Source: Promicromonospora soli
GTDB taxonomy: Bacteria > Actinomycetota > Actinomycetes > Actinomycetales > Cellulomonadaceae
Assembly (NCBI RefSeq): GCF_014653785.1
Contig: NZ_BNAS01000006.1
Coordinates: 62,001-126,000, forward strand
Reading direction: 5' to 3'
DNA: 64,000 bases
Position 1 is the first letter of the stretch, and each line of letters opens with the position of its first letter. Positions 9,493 through 17,947 of the stretch are shown in pieces. The notes beneath the pieces were generated by a model that worked only from the letters and a program-made list of their open reading frames with translations, did not search any database and was not told the origin of the DNA. A program made the position numbers and the translations under genes.

Positions 9493-9511
9493 GCTAGCGC
9501 GGCGGCGTCCG

Positions 9512-10972
9512 CTAGATGAAGGCCCCGAGGACCAGCACCACCAGGAGTGCGACCACCGACAGGACCGACTCCATGAGCGACCAGGTCTTGAACGTCTGGC
9601 CGACGGTCATCCCGAAGTACTCCTTGACGAGCCAGAACCCGGCGTCGTTCACGTGGGAGAGGAACACCGAGCCCGCGCCGATGGCGAGGACGAGCAGCGC
9701 GGCCTGGGTGGGGTCGAGGCCGGCGGCCAGCGGCGCCATGATGCCTGCGGCGGTGATCGTCGCGACGGTGGCCGATCCGGTGGCGATGCGGATGAGCGCG
9801 GCCACGATCCAGCCCGCCAGGAGCGGCGTGATGCCGGCGTCGGCGATCCCCGACGCGATCACCTCGCCGACGCCGGAGTCCACGAGCGTCTGCTTGAAGC
9901 CGCCGCCCGCGCCGACGATGAGCAGGATCCCGGCGATCGGCGCGAACGAGGAGCCGACCAGGTCGCCGAGCTGCTGGCGCGTGCGGCCGACGGCGGTGCC
10001 GAAGGCGACCAGCGCGAACAGCGACGTGATGAGGAGGGCCACGAGCGGTGTGCCGAGGAACTCCAGCACCGTCCCGTAGCCCGTCTCGGTGGCGCCCGCG
10101 ATCTCGACCAGGGACCGCGCGAGCATGAGGATCACGGGCAGCAGCACGACCAGCACCGAGACGCCGAACGAGGGCTTGCGCAGCCCGGCGGTCGCGTTCG
10201 GCAGGGAGCCGCCGTCGCCGGCCCTGCCGCCGTCGCCGGCCGCGTCGCCGCCCGCCGTGCCAGCCGTGGCGTCGGACACGCCCAGGACGCTCACGGGTGG
10301 CGCGAGCCGCACCCAGCGCGTGAGCGGGATGGCGAGGAGCGGTCCGGAGACGATCACGGTCGGGACCGCGACGAGCAGCCCGAGGCCGAGCGTGAGGCCC
10401 AGGTCCGCGCCGAGGGCGTCGATGGCGAGCAGCGGTCCCGGGTGCGGCGGCACCAGGCCGTGCAGTGCCGAGAGGCCCGCGAGCGCCGGGATACCGACGA
10501 GGATCGGGTTCACGCGCATGCGGCGCGCCACGATCATCACCACGGGGATGAGCAGCACGACGCCCACCTCGAAGAACAGGGGGATGCCGATCACGAACGC
10601 GATGAGCGCCATGGCCCAGGGCAGCCGCTTCACCGGAGTCTTGTCGAGGATCGTGTCGACGATGCGGTCGGCCCCGCCCGAGTCGATCAGCAGCTTGCCG
10701 ATGATCGCGCCGAGCGCGATGAGCACGCCGACGCCGGCGACGGTGGTCCCGAGGCCCGTGGAGAAGCTGGTGAACGCGTCGGTGAGGCCCGTCCCGGCGA
10801 TGATCGCGAGGACGCCCGACCCGAGCACGAGGGCCAGGAACGGGTGCATCTTGAGCCACACGATGAGCCCGACGATGACGAAGATGCCGATCAGCGCCGC
10901 GAGGACGAGCTGCGGGGTCGAGGCGGCCGGGCCGGCGTCGGCGGCGAGCGGAAGCAGTGCGGAGTGGAACAT
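9512..10972 (-). CDS. gntP: Gluconate:H+ symporter, GntP family
   Basis: A 486-residue integral membrane protein with about 12-14 hydrophobic helices and the GntP-family signatures PLFFEVGVVLLIP and LVPPHPGP. It imports D-gluconate with protons for the kinase encoded just upstream in the operon. Its ATG (10972-10970) shares one base with the TGA of gntK (10974-10972), so translation is coupled; the TTG three bases earlier is less likely to be the start. A Gly/Asp-rich hydrophilic loop near residue 250 (GTAGGDAAGDGGRAGDGG) is longer than usual. Repression by the divergent GntR regulator at 11743 is likely. Confidence 0.92.
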   Translation of the reverse strand: MFHSALLPLAADAGPAASTPQLVLAALIGIFVIVGLIVWLKMHPFLALVLGSGVLAIIAGTGLTDAFTSFSTGLGTTVAGVGVLIALGAIIGKLLIDSGGADRIVDTILDKTPVKRLPWAMALIAFVIGIPLFFEVGVVLLIPVVMIVARRMRVNPILVGIPALAGLSALHGLVPPHPGPLLAIDALGADLGLTLGLGLLVAVPTVIVSGPLLAIPLTRWVRLAPPVSVLGVSDATAGTAGGDAAGDGGRAGDGGSLPNATAGLRKPSFGVSVLVVLLPVILMLARSLVEIAGATETGYGTVLEFLGTPLVALLITSLFALVAFGTAVGRTRQQLGDLVGSSFAPIAGILLIVGAGGGFKQTLVDSGVGEVIASGIADAGITPLLAGWIVAALIRIATGSATVATITAAGIMAPLAAGLDPTQAALLVLAIGAGSVFLSHVNDAGFWLVKEYFGMTVGQTFKTWSLMESVLSVVALLVVLVLGAFI

Positions 10973-11616
10973 CAACGGTCCTCGGGCTCTGAGGTGAGGT
11001 CAGTGGTGGGCGCGGGGGTGCCGGCCGCGTCGTCGGTGTCCGGCCGGCCGAGCAGGTGCAGCGCCTCGTCGACGATCTGGTCCGGCCGGGGCGTGACGTC
11101 GACGGCGAACCCCGGCTCGTCGTCCTGCAGCGGCTCGAGTGCGGCGAGCTGGCTGTCGAGCATCTCGGGCTTCATGAAGTGCCCGGCGCGCCCCTGGATG
11201 CGTTCGCTCAGCAGCTCGCGCGAACCGGTGAGGTGGACGAACTGCACGTCGCCCGCCGTCCGCAGCAGGTCGCGGTAGCTGCGCCTGAGCGCGCTGCACG
11301 GGACTACCGCGCTGCGCCCCTCGTTGAGCTCCTTGGCGAACCAGTCCCGGATCCCGCGCAGCCACGGCCAGCGGTCGTCGTCGTCCAGGGGGTGTCCCGC
11401 CGCCATCTTGGCGACGTTCGCCGGCGAGTGGAAGTCGTCGCCCTCCGCGAACGACGCTCCGAGCCGGCCGGCCAGGAGCGCCGCGACGGTCGTCTTGCCC
11501 GACCCGGCCACACCCATGACGACGATGGCCCGGGGCCTACGGTCCGTCCCTGTGCTTGGTTTCCCGCTACTTGTCTTGGTCGAGTACATCGCTGTCTCGG
11601 TGACGTCTGTGTCCAT
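10972..11616 (-). CDS. gntK: Gluconokinase
   Basis: A 214-residue P-loop kinase of the GntK/GntV family that phosphorylates gluconate to 6-phosphogluconate for the pentose-phosphate or Entner-Doudoroff route. The Walker A motif GVAGSGKTT lies at ~35-43, followed by the family signatures FAEGDDFHSPANVAKMAAG and PLDDDDRWPWL, and the AGHFMKPEML segment. ATG 11616 is chosen because AGGA stands seven bases upstream; longer open-frame starts would run into the operator region. First gene of the gntK-gntP operon. The N-terminal ~28 residues before the P-loop are poorly conserved, so a later start cannot be excluded. Confidence 0.92.
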   Translation of the reverse strand: MDTDVTETAMYSTKTSSGKPSTGTDRRPRAIVVMGVAGSGKTTVAALLAGRLGASFAEGDDFHSPANVAKMAAGHPLDDDDRWPWLRGIRDWFAKELNEGRSAVVPCSALRRSYRDLLRTAGDVQFVHLTGSRELLSERIQGRAGHFMKPEMLDSQLAALEPLQDDEPGFAVDVTPRPDQIVDEALHLLGRPDTDDAAGTPAPTTDLTSEPEDR

Positions 11617-11634
11617 GCACCCATCCTCGCTCAT

Positions 11635-11667
11635 TGATAACATCATTGCGCGGTGATTAATGTCACC
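11635..11667. promoter_or_regulatory. Putative GntR operators between gntK and gntR
   Basis: Two dyads lie in the divergent promoter region: TGATAACATCA (11635-11645, half-sites TGAT/ATCA) and GGTGATTAATGTCACC (11652-11667, half-sites GGTGA/TCACC). They cover the expected start region of gntK transcription and are probable binding sites of the adjacent FCD-type GntR regulator. Assignment by position and symmetry only. Confidence 0.55.
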
Positions 11668-11730
11668 AATGGTGGAGCCGATCGCCTGCCCGACCCGTCG
11701 CCGACCCGTCGCCCACCCATGGGCACAAAG

Positions 11731-11736
11731 TAGGCT
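11731..11736 (+). promoter_or_regulatory. -10 box TAGGCT, leaderless start of gntR
   Basis: TAGGCT ends six bases before ATG 11743, so transcription would begin at the start codon itself; no SD is seen. Confidence 0.5.
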
Positions 11737-11742
11737 GGGCAG

Positions 11743-12450
11743 ATGCCCCCCGTGCTGCACGGCCCCGTTCTCGACGCCCTGGGCCGGCGGATCACGGCTG
11801 GTGAGCTACCGGCAGGCGCGGCACTGACCCTCGACGGCATAGGCGCCGAGTTCGGGGTCTCCCGCACGGTCGCGCGCGAGGCGATGCGCCTGCTCGAAGG
11901 GCTCGGGCTCGTGCGTTCCGGCCCACGGGTCGGGATCGTCGTGCTTCCGCACGACGCATGGAACGTGCTCGACCCCAAGGTGATCGCGTGGCGGCTGGAC
12001 GGCCCGGGGCGCGCGTCGCAGCTGCGCTCGCTGACCGAGCTGCGCCAGGCGGTCGAGCCGCTCGCCGCGGCCTGTGCCGCGCGCGGGGCGACGGCGGCCG
12101 TCCGCGACGAGCTCGTCGGGATCGCCCGACAGATGCGCAAGCTGGGCGAGGCGGGGGAGGGCGACGGCGAGGAGTTCCTGGCCCTCGACATCCGCATGCA
12201 CGAGCTCCTCATGCGGTCCAGCGGCAACGAGCTGTTCAGCGCGCTCGCCGACGTCGTCGCCGTCGTCATCTCCGGGCGCACCCACCTCGGCCTCATGCCG
12301 GCCTATCCCGAGCCCGTAGCACTCGACGCGCACGAGGCGGTCGCGAGCGCCGTCGCCACCGGCGACGCGGACGCCGCCGAGGAGGCGATGGCGCGCATCG
12401 TGCGCGAGGTCCGCGGCGCGCTCGACGCCGGCGCGCCACCCACGCGGTAA
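11743..12450 (+). CDS. FCD-family GntR repressor of the gluconate operon
   Basis: A 235-residue regulator: winged HTH at ~8-70 (GAEFGVSRTVAREAMRLLEGLGLV) and an all-helical FCD ligand domain at ~85-225 with the metal/ligand residues typical of the subgroup (ELRQAVEP, DIRMHELL, and HEAVASAV). It diverges from gntK-gntP across a 126-bp region with two dyads and is the expected gluconate- or 6-phosphogluconate-responsive repressor of that operon. The start is supported by a -10 box placed for leaderless transcription. Confidence 0.88.
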   Translation: MPPVLHGPVLDALGRRITAGELPAGAALTLDGIGAEFGVSRTVAREAMRLLEGLGLVRSGPRVGIVVLPHDAWNVLDPKVIAWRLDGPGRASQLRSLTELRQAVEPLAAACAARGATAAVRDELVGIARQMRKLGEAGEGDGEEFLALDIRMHELLMRSSGNELFSALADVVAVVISGRTHLGLMPAYPEPVALDAHEAVASAVATGDADAAEEAMARIVREVRGALDAGAPPTR

Positions 12451-12603
12451 AGAGGTCGCGTTGCGGGCCCACGAGCGACGACGGCTGCCGTGGGTGGCCG
12501 GAGGTCTGACCGCGTGCCTACCATGTCGAGAGTCGCCAGCGCAGGGGGTCGCAACGAAGCGAGCTGTAGTCCCGGTCCGTGCTGGCCCACCGGGAGGTCC
12601 GTC

Positions 12604-14499
12604 ATGAGCGTCGACGCCGTGCACCAGTCCTCGACACCGGGTGAGCGCAAGGCCCGTGCGGTCGCCGAAGAAGCCCGAGAGACGGAGTGGACCCGCCCGA
12701 GCTTCGCCAAGGGTCTCTATCTCGGCTCGTTCGACCTCGGGCTGATCCATCCGTATCCCGTGCCGGATCCGGAGGTCGCGAAGCGGGGCACGGAGTTCCT
12801 CGAGGCGCTGCAGGAGGTCTGCGGGACGATCGACGGGTCCCGGATCGAGCGCGAGGACCACGTCTCCGACGACACCATGGCGGCCCTGCGCCGGATCGGC
12901 GCCTTCGGCATGAAGATCCCGCGCGAGTTCGGCGGCCTGGGGCTGTCGCTCGTGGACTACGGCCGGGCGTTGATGCTGATCAGCACCGTGCACCCGACCC
13001 TGGGGGCGCTGCTCTCGGCCCACCAGTCGATCGGGGTGCCCGAGCCCGTGCGGATGTTCGGCACACCGGAGCAGCAGCAGGAGTACCTGCCGAGGTGCGC
13101 CGCCGGCGCCGTCTCGGCCTTCCTGCTCACGGAGCCCGACGTCGGCTCCGACCCGGCCCGGATGGGCGCGACCGCGACGCCGACCGACGACGGCTCGGCG
13201 TACGTACTGGACGGCACCAAGCTCTGGACGACGAACGGCCCGATCGCCGAGCTGCTGGTCGTCATGGCCGCGGTGCCGCCGCACGACGGCGGCCGTGGGG
13301 GCATCAGCGCGTTCGTGGTCGAGGCCGACAGCCCCGGGATCACCGTCGAGCACCGGAACAAGTTCATGGGGCTGCGCGGGATGGAGAACGGGGTCACCCG
13401 GTTCCGCCAGGTGCGGGTGCCGGTCGCGAACCGGCTCGGCCGCGAGGGCCAGGGCCTGAAGATCGCGCTGACCACGCTCAACACCGGCCGGCTCTCCATC
13501 CCCGCGATCTGTGCCGGGGCCGGCAAGTGGTCGCTGGGCATCGCCCGCCAGTGGTCGACCGAGCGGATCCAGTGGGGCCGGCCCATCGGGGAGCACGAGG
13601 CCGTCGGCTCGAAGCTCGCGTTCATCGCGGCGACGGCGTTCGCCCTCGAGTCGGTGTTCGAGCTCTCCGCCGCGCTCGCCGACGCCGGGCAGAAGGACGT
13701 CCGGATCGAGGCGGCCCTGGCCAAGCTGTGGTCCAGCGAGATGGGGTACCGCGTCGCCGACGAGCTGGTCCAGATGCGCGGCGGCCGGGGCTTCGAGACG
13801 GCGGACTCCCTCGCCGCCCGGGGCGAGCGGGCGGTGCCCGCCGAGCAGCTGCTGAGGGACATGCGGATCAACCGGATCTTCGAGGGGTCGTCGGAGATCA
13901 TGCGGCTGCTGATCGCCCGCGAGGCGGTCGACCTGCACCTGGATGCCGCCGGCGAGCTCGCCTCGCGTGAGGCCGACCTGCGCGCCAAGGCCCGCGCGGC
14001 GGTCGGCGCGAGCGGGTTCTACGCGCGGTGGCTGCCGACGCTCGTGGCGGGCCAGGGCTTGCGGCCGGGTGCCTATGGCGAGTTCGGGCGGCTGGCGCGG
14101 CACCTGCGTTTCGTGGAGCGGTCCTCCCGGACGCTCGCCAGGCGGACCTTCTACGCGATGGCCCGCTGGCAGGCGCGCCTCGACCGCAAGCAGGTGCTGC
14201 TCGGTCGCATCGTCGACATCGGCGCCGAGCTGTTCGCCATGTCGGCAGTCTGCACCCGAGCCGAGGCGATGCGCCGCCAGGACCCGACGACGGGCGCCGA
14301 CGCCGTCCGCCTCGCCGACGCCTTCTGCGAGCAGTCCCGCCAGCGGGTGGAAGAGACCTTCCGCAGGCTCGGCGACTCCACGGACCGGACCGACACCCAT
14401 CTGGCCCGGGCCGTGATGGACGGCCGGGTGCGCTGGCTGGAGGACGGCGTGGTCGACCAGTCGGAGGGCACGGGACCGTGGATCGCGCCCGGTGCGTAG
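12604..14499 (+). CDS. Acyl-CoA dehydrogenase, long form (VLCAD/ACAD9-like)
   Basis: A 631-residue FAD enzyme that introduces the alpha-beta double bond in acyl-CoA during fatty-acid oxidation. The N-terminal helical domain, middle beta domain (LLTEPDVGSDPARMGATATP; LWTTNGPIA) and C-terminal helical domain (ICAGAGKWSLGIARQWSTER; MRGGRGFETADSL) are followed by ~180 extra residues, as in very-long-chain enzymes. Glu427 in RIFEGSSE is the likely catalytic base. ATG 12604 follows GGGAGG (12592-12597) by six bases. Monocistronic; electron-transfer flavoprotein partners are not in the window. Chain-length preference is inferred only from size. Confidence 0.9.
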   Translation: MSVDAVHQSSTPGERKARAVAEEARETEWTRPSFAKGLYLGSFDLGLIHPYPVPDPEVAKRGTEFLEALQEVCGTIDGSRIEREDHVSDDTMAALRRIGAFGMKIPREFGGLGLSLVDYGRALMLISTVHPTLGALLSAHQSIGVPEPVRMFGTPEQQQEYLPRCAAGAVSAFLLTEPDVGSDPARMGATATPTDDGSAYVLDGTKLWTTNGPIAELLVVMAAVPPHDGGRGGISAFVVEADSPGITVEHRNKFMGLRGMENGVTRFRQVRVPVANRLGREGQGLKIALTTLNTGRLSIPAICAGAGKWSLGIARQWSTERIQWGRPIGEHEAVGSKLAFIAATAFALESVFELSAALADAGQKDVRIEAALAKLWSSEMGYRVADELVQMRGGRGFETADSLAARGERAVPAEQLLRDMRINRIFEGSSEIMRLLIAREAVDLHLDAAGELASREADLRAKARAAVGASGFYARWLPTLVAGQGLRPGAYGEFGRLARHLRFVERSSRTLARRTFYAMARWQARLDRKQVLLGRIVDIGAELFAMSAVCTRAEAMRRQDPTTGADAVRLADAFCEQSRQRVEETFRRLGDSTDRTDTHLARAVMDGRVRWLEDGVVDQSEGTGPWIAPGA

Positions 14500-14523
14500 C
14501 AGCGGGTCAGGCGTGCTCCTCGC

Positions 14524-15375
14524 TCAGTACCGCTCGCCGAGCGGGGTGACGCCGGCCGCCCGGGTCGTCTCCTCGGACACGGTGCGGACCTCGACCAGTT
14601 CCTCACGGCCGCCGCCGCCCGAGATGCCGAGGGCGAGCACCGGGCCGACGCCGGGGGCATACAGCTTGTACTCCAGCACGTCGGGCTCGATGGTGATCGT
14701 GTCCTTGGTCAGCAGCGCCCGGTCGTAGTGCCCGGCCGGGACCTCGGCCTGCTCGTCGAGACTGAGCACCTCGCCGTTGTCCTCCGCCTCGCCCTTGAGA
14801 TACTCCTGCCGGTACGCCATCCCGACAGCAGGTTCGGCCGGCATGATGACCCCCGCAAGGGCGCCGTCCTTCCCCGCCTCGAAGGAGCCGGCGGTCGTCG
14901 TGACCCGGCCGTCGTCGAACTCGGCGGTATCCTCACCGAGGTACCAGATGGTCCCGTCGGAGTCCTGGGCGTACCAGTCGAAGGTGTCCTCCACGACCTC
15001 GCCGTCCTGAGTGACGGTGTCCCGGACGACGCGTGCCGTGACCCCGTTGGCGAGCTTGTTCGTCTCGCTCGTGACGGTCACGACCACGCGTAGCTCCTGA
15101 CCCTCCTCATCCGTCTCCCGGTAGACCCACTGCGTCCCCGGCTCCATCGGCCAGTACTCGTTGTCGATCTCGGTGGTGAGGTCCGCCGGGTCCAGGTCGG
15201 CCGGCTCGCTGGACTGCGGGAGGTCCGACTCGGCTCCGGTCTGCTGCTCACCCGGTCCGCCGTCGTACCGCCCGTCGTCGCCCTGGCCGCCGTAGCCCTG
15301 CCCGCAGCCGGCGGCCAGGACGAGCGTCCCGACCGCCACCAGGCCCCAGCGCAACGGTCGCCCGACGGGTCTCAT
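14524..15375 (-). CDS. Putative lipoprotein, unknown function
   Basis: A 283-residue secreted lipoprotein: the signal peptide ends in a lipobox LAAGC (Cys24). The mature part starts with a Gly/Asp-rich linker and continues as a beta-rich domain with many acidic residues (IDNEYWPMEPGTQWVYRET). Its ATG overlaps the stop of the upstream PepSY gene by ATGA, so the two are co-translated. The pair diverges from a two-component system that may control it. No enzymatic motif is recognised; a cell-envelope sensing or storage role is possible. Confidence 0.7.
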   Translation of the reverse strand: MRPVGRPLRWGLVAVGTLVLAAGCGQGYGGQGDDGRYDGGPGEQQTGAESDLPQSSEPADLDPADLTTEIDNEYWPMEPGTQWVYRETDEEGQELRVVVTVTSETNKLANGVTARVVRDTVTQDGEVVEDTFDWYAQDSDGTIWYLGEDTAEFDDGRVTTTAGSFEAGKDGALAGVIMPAEPAVGMAYRQEYLKGEAEDNGEVLSLDEQAEVPAGHYDRALLTKDTITIEPDVLEYKLYAPGVGPVLALGISGGGGREELVEVRTVSEETTRAAGVTPLGERY

Positions 15376-15701
15376 CCGTCGTCACCTTCCGTGTGTTCCG
15401 ACTCGGTCTCGACCACGCGGAAGTCCTCGTCGAGCTGGACGTCCACCTGGCGGCCGTCGCCGAGGGTCACCTCGACCTCGTACTTGCTCTCCTCGTCGTC
15501 CACCTCGGTCCCGGTCACCCGCCCGCCGCCTGTCTCAGCCAGCGCCGCCTCGGTGGCACGGGCGAGGCTGGAGCCGGTGATCGCGGTGTCCGAGGCGTCG
15601 TCGTCGCCCGAAGCGATCGCCACCCCGGCTCCCGACACACCGACCGCAGCCAGCACGCCCAGGCCGACAGCGATCCGCTTCTTCGTGTTCCGCAGTGCCA
15701 T
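15372..15701 (-). CDS. Exported PepSY-domain protein
   Basis: A 109-residue protein with an N-terminal signal or anchor (RIAVGLGVLAAVGVSGAGVA) and one PepSY-like domain (LARATEAALAETGGGRVTGT, then KYEVEVTLGDGRQVDVQLDE). PepSY domains often inhibit proteases or modulate sensor kinases. The C-terminus is strongly acidic. ATG 15701 follows GGAG; longer upstream frames lack a signal peptide. First gene of a two-gene unit with the lipoprotein, divergent from the response regulator at 15846. Such PepSY genes beside OmpR/histidine-kinase pairs are common in Actinobacteria. Confidence 0.8.
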   Translation of the reverse strand: MALRNTKKRIAVGLGVLAAVGVSGAGVAIASGDDDASDTAITGSSLARATEAALAETGGGRVTGTEVDDEESKYEVEVTLGDGRQVDVQLDEDFRVVETESEHTEGDDG

Positions 15702-15832
15702 GGCCTTCTCCGTCCTCACGTTCCTACCTGTCATCACCAAGGTAGGCACGCCAGATGAGCAGAGGATGAGTTTCGGGAGATCCGTGCGACGCGTCGTCGA
15801 GCCTGCTCTCATGCTGCTCTCACCTGCACGCC

Positions 15833-15838
15833 TACGAT
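15833..15838 (+). promoter_or_regulatory. -10 box TACGAT upstream of the response regulator
   Basis: TACGAT ends seven bases before ATG 15846 and overlaps ATG 15837, which supports 15846 as the true, leaderless start. Confidence 0.5.
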
Positions 15839-15845
15839 GAGAGAG

Positions 15846-16523
15846 ATGCGCATCCTCGTCGTGGAGGACGAGCCGAAGATGGCACGTCTGCTCCAGCGTG
15901 GCCTGTCCGAGCGGGGCAACACCGTCGAGGTCGCCCCGACAGGTGAGGTCGCGTCCGAGATCGCCACGGCTGGGGACTTCGACGTCGTGCTGCTGGACGT
16001 CGCGCTGCCCGGGATCGACGGCTTCGAGGTCTGCCGGCGGCTCCGTGCCGCGCGGGTCTGGGTGCCGGTGCTCATGGTCACGGCGCGCAGTGCCGTGGAG
16101 GACCGCATCCGGGGGCTCGACACCGGAGCGGACGACTACCTGGTCAAACCGTTCTCGCTGGAGGAGCTGCTCGCCCGGATCCGGGCGCTGGCGCGTCGAG
16201 GGCCCGTGGTTCGTCCGACCGTCCTGACGGTCGGGGACCTGACGATGGACCCGGCGACGCGGCGGGTGTGGCGTGGTGAGCGGGAGGTTCCGCTGTCGGC
16301 CAAGGAGTTCAGCCTTCTCGAGACGTTCATGCGGCGGCCCGATCAGGTGCTCACCCGCGACCAGCTCCTGGAGCACGCTTGGGACATGGCCTACGAGCCC
16401 CGGTCGAACGTCATCGACGTGTATGTGCGCTACCTGCGGGAGAAGATCGACCGCCCGTTCGGGCGGCGAACGCTCGAGACGGTGCGGGGCATCGGGTATC
16501 GCCTCAGGGACGGACGTCGATGA
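15846..16523 (+). CDS. OmpR-family response regulator
   Basis: A 225-residue two-domain regulator. Receiver domain ~1-115: acidic pocket VVEDE, phosphoacceptor Asp51 in VLLDVALPG, Thr in VTAR and Lys in YLVKPF. Winged-helix DNA-binding domain ~125-222 ending in ETVRGIGYRLR. The stop overlaps the start of the histidine kinase by ATGA. The PepSY-lipoprotein operon on the other strand starts 144 bp away and is its probable target. Confidence 0.95.
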   Translation: MRILVVEDEPKMARLLQRGLSERGNTVEVAPTGEVASEIATAGDFDVVLLDVALPGIDGFEVCRRLRAARVWVPVLMVTARSAVEDRIRGLDTGADDYLVKPFSLEELLARIRALARRGPVVRPTVLTVGDLTMDPATRRVWRGEREVPLSAKEFSLLETFMRRPDQVLTRDQLLEHAWDMAYEPRSNVIDVYVRYLREKIDRPFGRRTLETVRGIGYRLRDGRR

Positions 16524-17947
16524 GGCCGCGGCTGCCCCTGCGCCTTCGGGTCGTGGCGGTCTTCACCGCCGCAGCCACGATCGCCTTCGTGGGGCTGGGC
16601 CTGTTCGTCTACTACCGCGTCGAGGCGACGCTCCACGACCAGGCGCGGGTATCCCTCGACGCGCAGATGGACGCGCTCGCAGACCTCCCCGAGCCGGGGC
16701 GTCGCGCCGCGATCGAGGCCATGACGGGCGAGTTCTTCGCCCAGGTCCTGACCCCCGATGGGACCCTCGTGGCCTCGTCGCCGCAGCTGAGCGGGCCCGT
16801 CACGACCGGGGACCTGCCGGTGCCCGCGCCGGGCGAGGGCACGGGCGAGGACATCGGCGAGGACGTGGAGGTCGAGCATCCGGTGCGACTCCTGGAGGAC
16901 GAGGGGGAGGAGGGAGACGAAGGGGAGGCAGCGATCCTGCTGCTCCGGCGCGACGGGGATCAGGTCCTGGTGGTCGGCACCTCGAGGGAGGACCTGGACG
17001 AGGCACTGTGGGGCGTGCGCACCCAGCTGCTGATCGGCGGGCCGCTGGCTCTCCTGCTCGCCTCGGCCGCCGGCTATCTGGCCGCCGGGACCGCACTGCG
17101 GCCGATGGAACGGATGCGGAGGCACGCCGAGGCCATCTCCGCACACAGCGCGGGCGAACGCCTGCCGCTGCCCGCGGCACACGACGAGATCCGCCGGCTC
17201 GGGCTGACGCTGAACGAGATGCTCGATCGCCTCGACACCGGGCTGCAGCGCGAGCGCCGCTTCGTCGCTGAGGCAAGCCACGAGCTGCGCACGCCGCTCG
17301 CACTGCTGAAGCTCGAGATCGACCTCGCACTCGCCCAGCCACGTCCCACTGACGAGCTCGTCGCAGCCCTGAGATCAGCGGGCGAGGAGGTCGACCGTCT
17401 GACGAGGCTCTCCGACGATCTGCTCCTCCTCGCCTCGGCGCAGCACGGTCGGTCCCCACAGGATCAGACCGACGTCGACGTCCGGTCGCTGCTGAAGACG
17501 TCGGCCGCCCGCTACTCGGCACGCGCTGGGCAGGAGGGCCGCAGGATCGTCGTCCGGTGCGACGGTCGTCCCGTCGTCCGCGCGCATGCCGGGCGGTTCG
17601 AACGTGCGCTGAGCAACCTCGTCGACAACGCGGTCCGGCACGGAGCCGGTGACATCGAGCTCCGTGCCGGCGGGAGTGACGGCCGGGTCGTGATCTGGGT
17701 GACCGACCACGGCCCCGGCCTGGACGAGGAGCTGCGCGCCCGGGTCTTCGAGCCCTTCGGCCGCTCTCCGGACCTTCGGTCGCAGGACGGTCGGGGGCTC
17801 GGGCTCACGATCGTCCAGGCAATCGTCTCCGAGCTGCACGGCACGGTGACCATTGAGAACCGCAGCCGCGGCGGCACCATGGCCACCATCATGGTCCCCG
17901 GCGTCGCGCCCGCTCAGACCTCGCCTCCCGGCACCGGCCGCCGTTAG
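16520..17947 (+). CDS. Sensor histidine kinase with acidic extracytoplasmic loop
   Basis: A 475-residue membrane kinase: TM1 ~11-32, extracytoplasmic sensor ~33-167, TM2 ~168-190, HAMP ~190-245, H-box with His254 in EASHELRTPL, N-box NLVDNAVRHG, G1 DHGPGLDE and G2 GRGLGL. The sensor loop contains a very acidic stretch at ~105-136 (over 15 Asp/Glu), which could bind cations or cationic peptides. It phosphorylates the regulator encoded just upstream (4-bp overlap). The 3' end overlaps the convergent alcohol dehydrogenase gene by 4 bp. Confidence 0.94.
   Translation: MRPRLPLRLRVVAVFTAAATIAFVGLGLFVYYRVEATLHDQARVSLDAQMDALADLPEPGRRAAIEAMTGEFFAQVLTPDGTLVASSPQLSGPVTTGDLPVPAPGEGTGEDIGEDVEVEHPVRLLEDEGEEGDEGEAAILLLRRDGDQVLVVGTSREDLDEALWGVRTQLLIGGPLALLLASAAGYLAAGTALRPMERMRRHAEAISAHSAGERLPLPAAHDEIRRLGLTLNEMLDRLDTGLQRERRFVAEASHELRTPLALLKLEIDLALAQPRPTDELVAALRSAGEEVDRLTRLSDDLLLLASAQHGRSPQDQTDVDVRSLLKTSAARYSARAGQEGRRIVVRCDGRPVVRAHAGRFERALSNLVDNAVRHGAGDIELRAGGSDGRVVIWVTDHGPGLDEELRARVFEPFGRSPDLRSQDGRGLGLTIVQAIVSELHGTVTIENRSRGGTMATIMVPGVAPAQTSPPGTGRR

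Noticed and set aside
10973-10975. TTG start for gntP one codon earlier
   Set aside because: The adjacent ATG shares its A with the gntK stop in a standard overlap and is the better start.
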